Shown: in pieces, positions 26,656-36,244 of the stretch | Layout: each line of letters starts with the position of its first letter | Position numbering within the stretch: the first letter of the stretch is position 1 | Origin: Arthrobacter sp. APC 3897 | Lineage (GTDB): Bacteria; Actinomycetota; Actinomycetes; Actinomycetales; Micrococcaceae | NCBI RefSeq assembly: GCF_030407495.1 | Contig: NZ_JASDDG010000031.1 | Span: forward strand, 1 to 61,585 | Length of the DNA: 61,585 nt | Direction: 5' to 3' | Notes under the pieces: model-generated | Database searches by the model: none | What the model saw: the letters and a program-made list of their open reading frames with translations, nothing else | Told to the model about the DNA's origin: nothing | Program-made: the position numbers and the translations under genes

Positions 26656-28428
26656 CTAGAGGCCCAGATCAGCCTCGAAGTTGCCTTCTTCAAGCCGTGC
26701 CTTCAGCGTCTGCAGGAAGCGTCCTGCATCGGCGCCGTCCACCAGGCGGTGGTCGTAGGACAGGGACAGGTACATCATGGAGCGGATGGCGATGGTGTCA
26801 TTACCCTCGGCGTCGGTGAGGACGACGGGACGCTTGACGATCGCGCCGGTACCCAGGATGCCTACCTGCGGCTGGTTGATGATCGGGGTGTCGAACAGCG
26901 CGCCCACGGAACCGATGTTGGTGATGGTGAAGGTTCCGCCGGACAGCTCATCCGGGCCAATCTTTCCGGCCTTGGTGCGTGCACCGACGTCGCCGATGCG
27001 CTTGGCCAGGCCGGCAATGTTCAGGTCGCCGGCATCCGCGATGACGGGAACCAGCAGGCCCTTTTCAGTGTCCACTGCAATCGCAAGGTGCTCAGCGTCG
27101 TAATACGTGATCTGCTGGGCGTCCGAGTCGTAGGAGGCGTTCAGCTTCGGGTGCTGCTTCAGTGCCTCGGTGACGGCCTTGGCGATGAAGGGCAGGAAGG
27201 TGAGCTTGGCGCCGTTCTGCTCCTGGAAGGAGTTCTTGGCCGAGGCGCGCAGCTTGGCGATGCGCGTCATGTCCACTTCCTGGACCTGGGTCAGCTGCGC
27301 CGAGACCTGCAGGGATTCGACCATGCGGCGGGCGATGGTCTGGCGGATCCGCGGTGCCTTGACCGTGGTGCCGCGCAGCTTCGCGCTCTCGTCGCTGATC
27401 TTGGCCGGGGCTGCCTTGTCCGAAGACGAAGCAGCTGCAGGAGCAGCGGCAGCAGGCTTGGAATCAGCAGCCTTCTTGGCCTCGGCAGCTTCCAGGACGT
27501 CCTGCTTGCGGATACGGCCGGCAACGCCGGAGCCCTTGACGGTGGAGAGGTCCACGCCGTGCTGGTTGGCGAGCTTGCGTACCAGCGGGGTGACGTAGGT
27601 GCCTTCGGACTCGGAGGCAGCGGGAGCTTCCTGCTTCGGGGCTTCCTGCTTGGGAGCTTCAGCCTTGGGCTCAGGCTTCTTCTCCTCCTGCTTCGGGGCC
27701 GGCGCCTCTTCCTTCTTGGGCTCGGCTGCCGGAGCTTCACGCTCATCCTTGGAAGCTGCTGCCACCGGCTCGGCTTCCTTGGGTTCGGCCTTGGCCGGAG
27801 CAGCGGAGCCGGAACCGATGACGGCGAGGACAGCGCCAACCTCGGCGGTGTCATCCTCGTTCACCCGGATTTCCAGCAGCTTGCCGGCAACGGGGGAGGG
27901 GATCTCGGTGTCAACCTTGTCGGTGGAGACTTCCAGGAGCGGCTCGTCCATCTCGACGTCGTCGCCCACGGCCTTCAGCCAACGGGTGACGGTGCCCTCG
28001 GTAACGGACTCGCCCAGCGCCGGGAGGGTGACCTCGGTGCCTTCGCCGCTGCCGGAATCCGCGGATCCGGAGTCGTTGGACTCGGCCGGGGCTTCCTGCG
28101 CCGGAGCTTCCTCCCGGGCGGGAGCCTCTTCGGCTGCGGGTGCTTCTTCAGCGGCGCTGCCGCCGTCATCCTTGGCACCGGCGGAACCGGAACCGTCGCC
28201 GATGCGCACCAGCGCCTCGCCAACTTCAGCGGTCTCGTCTTCGGCTACGAGGATTTCCTCGATGACGCCGGCCACGGGGGACGGGATTTCGGTGTCAACC
28301 TTGTCGGTGGACACTTCCAGCAGCGGCTCGTCTACCTCGACGCTGTCGCCAACGGCCTTGAGCCAGCGGGTGACGGTGCCTTCGGTGACGCTTTCACCAA
28401 GGGCGGGTAAGTTCACGGTTTCAGACAT
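26656..28428 (-). CDS. sucB: Dihydrolipoamide acyltransferase (E2; 2-oxoglutarate/pyruvate dehydrogenase)
   Basis: This is the E2 core of a 2-oxoacid dehydrogenase complex in central carbon metabolism. Its 590 residues show two lipoyl domains (about 3-77 and 132-205) with lipoyl lysines at 43 and 171 in [12 protein letters not shown], acidic Ala/Pro/Glu-rich linkers, a peripheral-subunit-binding domain (about 278-316), and the acyltransferase domain with the active-site motif [13 protein letters not shown] (His560). Actinobacterial annotations usually call this SucB, though it may serve pyruvate dehydrogenase too. lpdA (E3) lies 120 bp upstream. LipB and LipA (9.4-11.1 kb) would lipoylate it. 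Confidence 0.93.
   Translation of the reverse strand: MSETVNLPALGESVTEGTVTRWLKAVGDSVEVDEPLLEVSTDKVDTEIPSPVAGVIEEILVAEDETAEVGEALVRIGDGSGSAGAKDDGGSAAEEAPAAEEAPAREEAPAQEAPAESNDSGSADSGSGEGTEVTLPALGESVTEGTVTRWLKAVGDDVEMDEPLLEVSTDKVDTEIPSPVAGKLLEIRVNEDDTAEVGAVLAVIGSGSAAPAKAEPKEAEPVAAASKDEREAPAAEPKKEEAPAPKQEEKKPEPKAEAPKQEAPKQEAPAASESEGTYVTPLVRKLANQHGVDLSTVKGSGVAGRIRKQDVLEAAEAKKAADSKPAAAAPAAASSSDKAAPAKISDESAKLRGTTVKAPRIRQTIARRMVESLQVSAQLTQVQEVDMTRIAKLRASAKNSFQEQNGAKLTFLPFIAKAVTEALKQHPKLNASYDSDAQQITYYDAEHLAIAVDTEKGLLVPVIADAGDLNIAGLAKRIGDVGARTKAGKIGPDELSGGTFTITNIGSVGALFDTPIINQPQVGILGTGAIVKRPVVLTDAEGNDTIAIRSMMYLSLSYDHRLVDGADAGRFLQTLKARLEEGNFEADLGL
27889..28419 (-). repeat. Direct repeat encoding the duplicated lipoyl domains of sucB
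   Basis: 28273-28419 and 27889-28035 (384 bp apart) are near-identical at protein level and strongly similar in DNA. They encode [20 protein letters not shown] through TEIPSPVAG twice. Such repeats can recombine and change lipoyl-domain number. Confidence 0.85.
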
Positions 28429-28548
28429 ATTGTCCCCGTTTCTCCTTGTTAGATCTTCTGAACCAGCCGTACCGCTGGTGCTGGTGGTGGAAAGCCTAGT
28501 GCACCCGGGGTTTACGGGTCCGGGTGCACCGGGCGGTAATTCTTTGGC

Positions 28549-29931
28549 TTAGCCGTGCAGCGGCTTGCCGGCGAGGGCCATGGCGGCCTCACCGAGGGCT
28601 TCGTTCTGCGTGGGGTGGGCGTGCAGCAGGCTCGCCAGGTCTTCCGGGTAGGCCTCCCAGTTCACGATCAGCTGCGCTTCACCGATCTGCTCGCCGATGC
28701 GGCCGCCGATCATGTGGACACCCACGATGGGGCCGTCCTTCTCGCGAACCATCTTGATCAGGCCGGAGGAGCCCAGGATGGAGGTCTTGCCGTTGCCGGC
28801 AAGGTTGTATTCCTGGACCTGGACGTTGTCGTCACCCAGTTTGGCCTTGGCGGCCTTTTCGGTCAGGCCGACGGACGCGATTTCAGGTTCGCAGTACGTC
28901 ACCTTCGGAATGTTGACGTCTTCGACGATGACCGGCTTGAGGCCGGCGATTTCCTCGGCGACGAAAATGCCCTGCTGGAAGCCGCGGTGGGCCAGCTGCA
29001 GGCCAGGAACGATGTCGCCCACGGCGTAGACGTTGCCCACGCCGGTGTGCAGGCGCTCGTTGGTGATGACGAAGCCGCGGTCCATGGTCAGGCCGGCTTC
29101 TTCGTAACCCAGGTTGGCGGTGACCGGGCCGCGGCCCACGGCCACGAGCATCAGGTCCGCTTCGTAGGTCTTGCCGTCCGCCAGCGTGACGACGACGCCG
29201 TCGTCGTTCTGCTGGACGTTGTCAAAGAAGATGCCGGTGCTGAACTTGATGCCGCGCTTCTTGTACGCGCGCTCGAGCTGCTTGATGATTGCCGCGTCTT
29301 CGTTGGGGACCAGCGACGGCAGGCCTTCGATGATGGTGACGTCCACGCCGAAGGAGTTCCAGACCGAGGCGAACTCGACGCCAATGACGCCGCCGCCCAG
29401 GATGATGGCGCTCTTGGGCACGGTGTCCATCTTCAGGGCCTGGTCGGAGGTAATGACCTTGCCGCCGATTTCCAGGCCCGGCAGCGAGCGGGAGTAGGAG
29501 CCGGTGGCCAGGATGATGTTGGCGCCCGTGTAGGTTTCGCCGTTGACCTCAATGGTCTTCTCGCTGGTGAGCTTGCCTTCACCCTCGATGACGGTGATGC
29601 CCTTGGACTTGATCAGGCCCTGCAGGCCGCGGAACTTGCCCGCAATGATGTTGTCCTTGTAGGAGTTCACAGCCGTCATGTCGATCGAATCGAAGGTGGC
29701 GTTGATGCCGTACTTCGATGCGGTCTTGGCGTTCTCGGCAATCTCGGCCGAGTGCAGCAGTGCCTTGGTGGGGATGCAGCCGTTGTGCAGGCAGGTGCCG
29801 CCCAGCTTTCCCTTTTCGATAAGTCCTACAGAGAAACCCAGCTCCACGGAGCGAAGGGCGGCGGCGTAGCCGCCGCTTCCTCCTCCGAGGATCAGGATGT
29901 CGAATTCTTGCGCAGTTGCCTTTTCGGCCAC
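28549..29931 (-). CDS. lpdA: Dihydrolipoyl dehydrogenase (E3)
   Basis: This FAD enzyme reoxidises dihydrolipoamide and passes electrons to NAD+. In the 460-residue protein the FAD-binding GGGSGGYAAA is at 16-25, the redox disulfide Cys47/Cys52 in GGTCLHNGCIPTK, the NAD-binding GGGVIGVEFA near 180, and the C-terminal active-site histidine in HAHPTQNEAL. The GTG start has AGGGAG seven bases upstream. sucB follows on the same strand 120 bp downstream, so the two E2/E3 components are probably co-expressed. Confidence 0.96.
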   Translation of the reverse strand: MAEKATAQEFDILILGGGSGGYAAALRSVELGFSVGLIEKGKLGGTCLHNGCIPTKALLHSAEIAENAKTASKYGINATFDSIDMTAVNSYKDNIIAGKFRGLQGLIKSKGITVIEGEGKLTSEKTIEVNGETYTGANIILATGSYSRSLPGLEIGGKVITSDQALKMDTVPKSAIILGGGVIGVEFASVWNSFGVDVTIIEGLPSLVPNEDAAIIKQLERAYKKRGIKFSTGIFFDNVQQNDDGVVVTLADGKTYEADLMLVAVGRGPVTANLGYEEAGLTMDRGFVITNERLHTGVGNVYAVGDIVPGLQLAHRGFQQGIFVAEEIAGLKPVIVEDVNIPKVTYCEPEIASVGLTEKAAKAKLGDDNVQVQEYNLAGNGKTSILGSSGLIKMVREKDGPIVGVHMIGGRIGEQIGEAQLIVNWEAYPEDLASLLHAHPTQNEALGEAAMALAGKPLHG

Positions 29932-30009
29932 TTGGACGCTCCCTCGCGTAATCGGTGACGCACATGGGCGCGTCGTTTTAGTGATTTGGGCGGTTGTGAT
30001 CGTCTCTCA

Positions 30010-30065
30010 CACTATCCCGCCGGCAGGGCTGCATCCACTCAGTGAAGTCCTGCCGACGGGAAGTG
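30010..30065 (-). terminator. Large imperfect hairpin between pepA and lpdA
   Basis: TCCCGCCGGCAGG (30015-30027) pairs with 30049-30061 with one mismatch, extended by CACT/AGTG outside. It lies 71 bases beyond the pepA stop codon and 79 bases before the lpdA start. It may terminate pepA or sit in the lpdA leader. There is no clear T-tract. Confidence 0.45.
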
Positions 30066-30135
30066 TAAGGAGAAACACCACCCTGATTGTTTATTCCCGG
30101 TGGTCCGCTGTGAACTCCGGTGCTATATGCGCGTC

Positions 30136-31665
30136 TTAGGCGGAGCGGGCGACGACGTCTTCGGCGTAGGCCACCAGCGTGCGGACCGCGACGCCGGTAC
30201 CCTCCTTGGGCGTGTAGCCGTAGGGCGAGCCCTCATTGAACGCCGGTCCGGCGATGTCCAGATGGGCCCACGGAATCTTCACGCCGTCAACTTCGCCCAC
30301 GAACTCGCGCAGGAACGATGCGGCGGTCATCATGCCGCCGAAACGCTCGCCGTGGTTGGCGATGTCCGCAACCTGGGAATCCAGGGAAGCACGCAGCTCT
30401 TCGGGAATGGGCATCGGCCAGAACAGCTCTCCGGCACGGTCAGCGGCGGCCTTGACGGCGTCGCGCACCCCTTCCTCTCCCATGACGGCCGAGACGCGGT
30501 TGCCCAGGGCGATCATCTGCGCACCGGTGAGGGTGGCGACGTCGATCAGCACGTCGGGAGCCTCTTCCGAGGCGGCCACCAGGCCGTCGGCCATGACCAA
30601 ACGCCCCTCGGCGTCGGTGTTCAGGACCTCCACGGTGCGTCCGCCGTAAGTGGTCATAACGTCGCCGGGACGCTGGGCGGTGCCGGAGGGCATGTTCTCG
30701 GCGAGGCACAGCCACGCCGTGACCTTGACGGGCAGGCCCAGTTCAGCGATGGCCAGCAGCGCGTTGAGGACAACGGCGGCTCCGCCCATGTCGCACTTCA
30801 TGGTCTGCATTCCGGCGGCAGGCTTCAGCGAGAGTCCGCCCGAGTCAAACGTGATGCCCTTGCCCACCAGGGCAAGCTTCGCCTTGGCCCGCAGGGGTGC
30901 GTATTCAACCTTGACCATCCGCGGCGGGCGGGAGGAACCCTTGCCCACACCCATGAGGCCGCCGAATCCGTCACGCTCCAGCTTCTTTTCATCCATTACG
31001 GTGATCTTGACCTTGGCGGAGAGCGGCTTTGCCAGGTCCTTGGCCGCAGCGGCGAACGTCTCGGGGTACAGATGGCTGGGGGGCTGGTTGACCAGAGTAC
31101 GGGTGGCGTTGACGGCACGGGCGAGAATGCGGGCACGTTCCACGGCCGGCTTCAGCGCCTTATCGTCAGCGGCGGGAGTGACAACAATGATGTTGCTGAC
31201 CGGCGCCTTGACCTGTGTCTTGTCAGTGCGGTGTTCGCTGTAGCCGTAGGCACCGAAGAGGGCGCCTTCGGCGACGGCTGCCGCGTCGGCAACCGTGGCG
31301 GCCGGCAGGGCCAGCGCAACGGATTCGGTGCCGGCCAGCTGGCGTACGGCGGATCCGGCCGCACGGCGCAGGGCTTCGGCGCTCAGGGGATCTCCGGCGC
31401 TGACCTTGCCCACGCCGGCAAGAACGAGCATCTGGGCTTCGAGCTCGGGCAGTCCGGGAAGGCGGTGGATCTCGTCGGCCGCTCCGGTGACTCCCAGCAG
31501 GGGCAGCGATGCCGCAAGGGCGGAGGCAGCCTTGGAACTCAGCGGGCTGTCGATCAGGACAGGGCCGCCCGGCGTCTGGCCGATACCCACGACAAGGGCC
31601 TGGGCAGGCACCTTCTGCACGTCCTTGGAAATCACCGTTAGATTCGGCTCGTTCGTTTTCACCAC
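30136..31665 (-). CDS. pepA: Leucyl aminopeptidase (M17 family)
   Basis: This cytosolic two-metal aminopeptidase trims N-terminal residues from peptides. Its 509 residues include the metal and catalytic blocks VGKGITFDSGGLSLKP and the family signature NTDAEGRLVMADGL. The GTG start at 31665 is preceded by AAGGATG. It could act downstream of the tricorn-type peptidase encoded at 12928-16500. It is divergent from the PAC2 gene across a 341-bp region. Confidence 0.95.
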   Translation of the reverse strand: MVKTNEPNLTVISKDVQKVPAQALVVGIGQTPGGPVLIDSPLSSKAASALAASLPLLGVTGAADEIHRLPGLPELEAQMLVLAGVGKVSAGDPLSAEALRRAAGSAVRQLAGTESVALALPAATVADAAAVAEGALFGAYGYSEHRTDKTQVKAPVSNIIVVTPAADDKALKPAVERARILARAVNATRTLVNQPPSHLYPETFAAAAKDLAKPLSAKVKITVMDEKKLERDGFGGLMGVGKGSSRPPRMVKVEYAPLRAKAKLALVGKGITFDSGGLSLKPAAGMQTMKCDMGGAAVVLNALLAIAELGLPVKVTAWLCLAENMPSGTAQRPGDVMTTYGGRTVEVLNTDAEGRLVMADGLVAASEEAPDVLIDVATLTGAQMIALGNRVSAVMGEEGVRDAVKAAADRAGELFWPMPIPEELRASLDSQVADIANHGERFGGMMTAASFLREFVGEVDGVKIPWAHLDIAGPAFNEGSPYGYTPKEGTGVAVRTLVAYAEDVVARSA

Positions 31666-31884
31666 GAAGTTACATCCTTACGTTCAAAATGTTGGCTGGT
31701 GCCGCTTTTTCGGTGCGGCCCGCGTCTGCCGGCGCGGTTCCTTGTTACCGATCGTAGTCTCTTGGCCGGAGCGGATGTTTGTCTGCCGGCTTTGTCCGGC
31801 GCAATCCGCAGGGATCTGCCGCTATCCGCACATGCGCGTGTCCTGCGCCTGCGGCGGACGGGAATGAAACCCGGGGGCGGGGAC

Positions 31885-31917
31885 GTTTACCCTTGAGTAA
31901 ACAGCGCGGCCCGCGCT
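31885..31917 (+). promoter_or_regulatory. Inverted repeats in the 341-bp pepA/PAC2 intergenic region
   Basis: Bases 31666-32006 contain no convincing gene. GTTTAC-N6-GTAAAC (31885-31902) is a dyad of operator size, and AGCGCGG-C-CCGCGCT (31903-31917) follows at once. They lie about 100 bp before the PAC2 start and may bind a regulator. No known factor is assigned. Confidence 0.35.
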
Positions 31918-32006
31918 CTTATGCCGTTTCGGGGGAGTGCCCCGCGGTGAAAAGAATCCACATTTGTCGAAAGTCCAACGCGCATGGAAGCACAGAAGGG
32001 GAAGAC

Positions 32007-33068
32007 ATGCTTGATCCGCTGACCCTGTTCAATCTGAATCCTGAGGTGGCTGACGACGCCGCCCTGCATGGATTGCAGCTTCTCGTGGGCTTTACCGGTT
32101 TTGCCGAGGCAGGCCACGTGGTCTCGCAGATCCGCGACGAGCTGCTGGAGAACCTGGAGCATGACGTGGTCGCATCCTTCGATTCCGACCAGTTGATCGA
32201 TTACCGCGCCCGCCGTCCCCAGATCTCCTTCGTCGAGGATCACCTGACCGATTATGAACCGCCGGAACTGAACCTCTACCGGATGTATGACGGCCTTGGT
32301 GAACCGTTCCTCTTCCTGTCCGGTTTCGAACCGGACGTGCAGTGGGAACGCTTTGCCGCCGCAGTGGTGCATCTGGCCAAGACCTTCGACGTGGAAATGA
32401 TGAGCTGGATCCACTCGATTCCCATGCCGGTGCCCCACACCCGTCCCGTCGGCGTCACCGTCCACGGCAACCGCCCCGACCTCATGTCCGGCATCAGCGC
32501 CTGGCGTCCCCACGCCCAGATCCAGGCGGCCGTTGGCCATGTCCTGGAGCTGCGCCTTATCCAGGCGGGCATCGACGTCGTTGGCCATGCCATGCATGTG
32601 CCGCACTACCTGGCGGAGGCGGAATTCCCGTCCGCCGCTGTAGCCGGCCTTGAGTATCTCGGCGCTTCTGCTTCCCTGGTGCTGCCGACCGACAGGCTCC
32701 GTGAAGCCGGCCGTGAGGTGGAGCGCCAGATCGCCGAACAGGTGGAGGCATCCGCAGAGGTCAAGGGCGTGGTGGCCACTTTGGAGAAGCGGTATGACGA
32801 GTACACGGACAGCACCGTGCGCCGTTCGCTGCTGGTGAAGGATAATGATGAGTTGGCGGACGCCGAGGAACTTGGCGCCGCCGTCGAAGCCTATTTGGCG
32901 AGCCCGCAGGCGGAGGAGGAATCCGTTGCCCTGCGGCCCGAGACAACAGCCGATACAACGGAGGATGCAGAAACTGGTGGGAATGCTGAAGCTTCCGGAC
33001 AAGCTGGGACTTCCGAACAGTCAGACACCTCCGGCCCCTTCGACCAGGGGATGGGCCCCAAGAGCTGA
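32007..33068 (+). CDS. PAC2 (proteasome assembly chaperone-like) family protein
   Basis: This 353-residue protein has a PAC2 domain (about 1-290) resembling archaeal and eukaryotic proteasome-assembly chaperones, followed by an acidic, disordered tail rich in Thr, Ser and Glu. The role in actinobacteria is not established. GAAGGGGAAG lies before the ATG at 32007. Starts further upstream in the same frame lack support and overlap the regulatory dyads. The MFS gene begins 15 bases after its stop codon. Confidence 0.85.
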   Translation: MLDPLTLFNLNPEVADDAALHGLQLLVGFTGFAEAGHVVSQIRDELLENLEHDVVASFDSDQLIDYRARRPQISFVEDHLTDYEPPELNLYRMYDGLGEPFLFLSGFEPDVQWERFAAAVVHLAKTFDVEMMSWIHSIPMPVPHTRPVGVTVHGNRPDLMSGISAWRPHAQIQAAVGHVLELRLIQAGIDVVGHAMHVPHYLAEAEFPSAAVAGLEYLGASASLVLPTDRLREAGREVERQIAEQVEASAEVKGVVATLEKRYDEYTDSTVRRSLLVKDNDELADAEELGAAVEAYLASPQAEEESVALRPETTADTTEDAETGGNAEASGQAGTSEQSDTSGPFDQGMGPKS

Positions 33069-33083
33069 CACGGCGGTGCGCAG

Positions 33084-34469
33084 GTGAGTTCAACGCGCGC
33101 CTGGTTTGTCTGGGGGGTCAGCGTCCTGGCCTATCTGGTTGCCGTTACCCAGCGCACCACGTTCGGTGTTGCCGGACTGGAGGCCACCGAACGCTTCGAT
33201 GCCACGGCATCCATCCTGTCCGTCTTTACCGTGGTGCAGCTGCTGGTCTACGCCGGACTGCAGATTCCGGTGGGTGTCCTGGTGGACCGGTTCGGCCCCC
33301 GGTTCCTGATCGCGGCAGGTGCCGCCCTCATGGTGGGCGGGCAGCTGCAGCTCGCCGCCGCTGAGTCCGTCGGTGCGGGTATTCTCGGCCGTTCCCTGGT
33401 GGGCGCCGGAGACGCACTGACTTTCATCAGTGTGCTGCGCCTGCTGCCGGCCTGGTTCAGCGGCCGCTCCATTCCGGTCCTGACCCAGTGGACCGGCATT
33501 ACCGGGCAGCTGGGGCAGATTGCCAGTGCCGTTCCCTTCGCCTTTGTGCTGCACCGGTTCGGGTGGAGCACGGCGTTTGTCTCTGCCGCTTCCCTGTCCG
33601 TGCTGATCCTGGTCCTTACCCTGGTCTGTGTCCGCAACCGGCCTGCAGGTGTACCACGCCCGGCCCTTCTTCCGCTGCGCCAGAGCGCAACGTCACTGGC
33701 GGAGGCATGGCGGCAGCCCGGCACGCGGCTGGGAATGTGGACACACTTCACCATTCAGTTCCCGGGCACGGTCTTCATCCTGATGTGGGGATTCCCCTAT
33801 CTGGTCAGCGCAGAGGGCCTGGACTCGGCCTGGGCTTCCGCGCTGATGACGCTTTTCGTCGTGGTGGCGATCATCTGCGGACCCTGGCTGGGCTCCTGGG
33901 TGGGCCGTCATCCGCTCCGCCGTTCCACCATGGTCCTCATCATTGCCGCAGCCATGGCCTGTGCCTGGCTGGCCGTACTGCTCTATCCGGGGCCGGCGCC
34001 GCTGTGGCTGCTGGCGCTGCTGGTGGCGGTCCTGGCCGTCGGCGGACCTGGATCGATGATCGGCTTCGATTTTGCCCGCACCTACAACCCCGGCCACCGG
34101 CTGGGAACTGCCACCGGCATCGTCAACGTGGGTGGGTTCATTGCCTCCCTCGTCTCCATGTATCTCATTGGGGTGGTCCTGGACATCCTGAATACCCGCG
34201 GCTTCTCCGGGGGAAACCTGTATGCCCTGGAGTCCTTCCGCATTGCGCTGGCAGTCCAGCTGCTGGTAATGGCACTGGGAGTGGCGGGCATCCTCCGGAC
34301 CCGGGCGCGCGTGCGTGCACGGATGGCCGACGACGGCTTCAAGCTGCCGCCGCTGCGGCAGGCCATTGCCCGCGAACGCCAGCGGAGGCAGTCCGAGCGC
34401 GGGGTGCGGCAGGCTGCCCGGCAGGACCGGGAGGCGTCCGGGTCCGGAGCGGGCACGGACGCCGGTTAG
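33084..34469 (+). CDS. MFS transporter
   Basis: The 461-residue major facilitator has 12 predicted helices in two halves. The N-terminal half shows a typical loop 2-3 motif (GVLVDRFGPRFLI). A basic cytoplasmic C-terminal tail of about 50 residues ends the protein. The GTG start is 15 bases after the PAC2 stop codon, which suggests co-transcription, although no functional link is obvious. The substrate is unknown. Confidence 0.85.
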   Translation: MSSTRAWFVWGVSVLAYLVAVTQRTTFGVAGLEATERFDATASILSVFTVVQLLVYAGLQIPVGVLVDRFGPRFLIAAGAALMVGGQLQLAAAESVGAGILGRSLVGAGDALTFISVLRLLPAWFSGRSIPVLTQWTGITGQLGQIASAVPFAFVLHRFGWSTAFVSAASLSVLILVLTLVCVRNRPAGVPRPALLPLRQSATSLAEAWRQPGTRLGMWTHFTIQFPGTVFILMWGFPYLVSAEGLDSAWASALMTLFVVVAIICGPWLGSWVGRHPLRRSTMVLIIAAAMACAWLAVLLYPGPAPLWLLALLVAVLAVGGPGSMIGFDFARTYNPGHRLGTATGIVNVGGFIASLVSMYLIGVVLDILNTRGFSGGNLYALESFRIALAVQLLVMALGVAGILRTRARVRARMADDGFKLPPLRQAIARERQRRQSERGVRQAARQDREASGSGAGTDAG

Positions 34470-34586
34470 GCCGGAGCCCCAGGCTGTTCCTCCACCGCAG
34501 GGATAATGCCCTCCGGCACGTCCCTCTGTCCACAACGTCAGGCCGCCTCGTTCCCGGTCCGGCATGCAAACCGGCAGCCTCGGACC

Positions 34587-35900
34587 ATGACGAACTCACC
34601 CAGCCAGCGGTCCCGGGATCCGTTTCCCGTCAGTGGACCGGCGGACATCCTGGCCTACATTCCGCACAGCCTCGGCTTCACTCCGAAGGAGTCGCTGGTT
34701 CTTATGACCATGGACTCTTCCAGGCTGGGTGCGACGCTGCGCCTGGACCTGCCCCCTTCAGCGCTGGATTACTCGGAGTTTGCGGCCAAGGTCAGTGACA
34801 TTCTTCGCTCCGATGTTTCCGCAGACGGCGTCTTGATGGCCTTGTATACGGACCGGGCCTGGAAGCGGCCGGATGCTCCTCCTTACCGGAGGCTCATCCA
34901 TCAGCTCAGCCGGCGTCTTACTGCCGGCGGGCTGCCCATTCGGGACGGATGGGTCATTTCCTCCGCTGCCTGGCGGGAGTATTTCTGTTCGGACAGCCGT
35001 TGCTGTCCCTGGCCGGGCCGTTCCCTGGAGGACATCACCAGCAGCACGCTAAGCGCGGAAATGGTGTACCGGGGGAGCGCCTACGCGCCAACACTGGTGC
35101 AGGCTGTGGCTTTGGATATTCCCGAACCATGGGGCAGCTCCGGTGCAGCTGCTGCCGTACACGGTGCCGCTTACGTGCGCCGCTTGACGGGGCATTGGTG
35201 CGGATCTTCGCAGTTCTTAGCAACCCTGGATGTCTGGGCGGCGGTCTTTGGCAGCGCGGCTGCGGCAGCGGCGGGGGTGCGGCCGGCTGAACCCGAACCG
35301 GGGTTTGCGCGGCTGCGGACGGATCCTGAGACAGCAGGTTTCCTGTTGGCCAGTTTGCGTTCCCGGCCGGTGCGGGACACCCTTCTGGTAATGGCAGCTT
35401 TGGGGAAAGATCAGGCCTTTGCCGGGGCGGATGCCTGCAACCTCCTGTCGGTGGACGGCCGCGGCCCCTTATTGCCTCCGTGGCCGAAAGAGGCGGTGAA
35501 GACGGACGCCCGGGATCCGGAAGGTGAGCACTTCCCGGAGGCGGGGCGGGACTACCGTGACGTGCTGGTAGGCCAATATCCACGGTCGCCGCACTGGGAC
35601 GCCGTGGATGCAGCGTTCGCTGTCTTCGCTGAACTCCTTGCGGCCGATGCCGCGGACGGTACGGCGGATCGGGAAGCTTCTTCGGCACTGCTGAGTCTGA
35701 TGGGGTGGATCGAATGGGCTCGGGGGAGGGGCTCAAGGGCGCAGGTGCTCCTGACCCGTTGCCTGGAAGCGCATCCCGGTTACCGGCTCGCGGAGCTGCT
35801 CGAAGAGCTTTTGGCGACCGGCGTATTCCCGGTATGGGCCACAAACCCGGGGACGGCCTGGAACGGCTCCGAGCGCAACCCGGGTGCTGCCCGGCGATGA
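34587..35900 (+). CDS. DUF4192 domain-containing protein
   Basis: This 437-residue protein belongs to the actinobacterial DUF4192 family, recognisable from the N-terminal DILAYIPHSLGFTPKESLVL block and a C-terminal region rich in Ala/Leu helices (LLSLMGWIEWARG, then RCLEAHPGYRLAELLEELL). The function is unknown. I chose the ATG at 34587 because the family homology begins just after it; the region upstream is low in homology and lacks a ribosome-binding site. It precedes the primary sigma factor gene. Confidence 0.85.
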   Translation: MTNSPSQRSRDPFPVSGPADILAYIPHSLGFTPKESLVLMTMDSSRLGATLRLDLPPSALDYSEFAAKVSDILRSDVSADGVLMALYTDRAWKRPDAPPYRRLIHQLSRRLTAGGLPIRDGWVISSAAWREYFCSDSRCCPWPGRSLEDITSSTLSAEMVYRGSAYAPTLVQAVALDIPEPWGSSGAAAAVHGAAYVRRLTGHWCGSSQFLATLDVWAAVFGSAAAAAAGVRPAEPEPGFARLRTDPETAGFLLASLRSRPVRDTLLVMAALGKDQAFAGADACNLLSVDGRGPLLPPWPKEAVKTDARDPEGEHFPEAGRDYRDVLVGQYPRSPHWDAVDAAFAVFAELLAADAADGTADREASSALLSLMGWIEWARGRGSRAQVLLTRCLEAHPGYRLAELLEELLATGVFPVWATNPGTAWNGSERNPGAARR

Positions 35901-36244
35901 GGCCGGATGTTCCGTTGTCGACGGTGCTGCGGCGGCCGGAGTCCCGGGGCAGCCGGGGGAGCGGCCGCGCCGTGCAGCCGTCCGGCCATGCAAAGGGGCC
36001 TGCCATGCTGGCGGCAGCGGGAAATCATGAGACAATGGGAACCGAGACCCGGTCGGGTTCGTGTATCAAGTGTCGCTTCTTGTTCCTTTGATTGTTTTAC
36101 AGGGAACAGAAACCACGGCAGATGTGTTCTTCATGAGAGCACCGCTGCTGGTGGGATCTCTTGAAAACAAGCACGGACTTGACAGGGTCATAGTGGTGTT
36201 GCCCCCAATGGCGATTCCACAGCCCGCCGTATGAAAGGTTTTCT
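35901..36244 (+). promoter_or_regulatory. 344-bp leader/promoter region of the primary sigma factor gene
   Basis: No gene is seen here. GGAAC (36103-36107), 18 bases, then GTT (36126-36128) fits the GGAAT-N18-GTT pattern of SigR/SigH-type oxidative-stress promoters. A TTGACA at 36179-36184 lacks a good -10 at normal spacing. Any start at the first site would give a leader of about 110 nt. Confidence 0.4.

Noticed and set aside
25990-31641. Long open frames on the plus strand opposite sucB, lpdA and pepA
   Set aside because: They mirror the codon pattern of well-supported minus-strand genes in high-GC DNA, their translations are low-complexity, and they lack recognisable domains or ribosome-binding sites.
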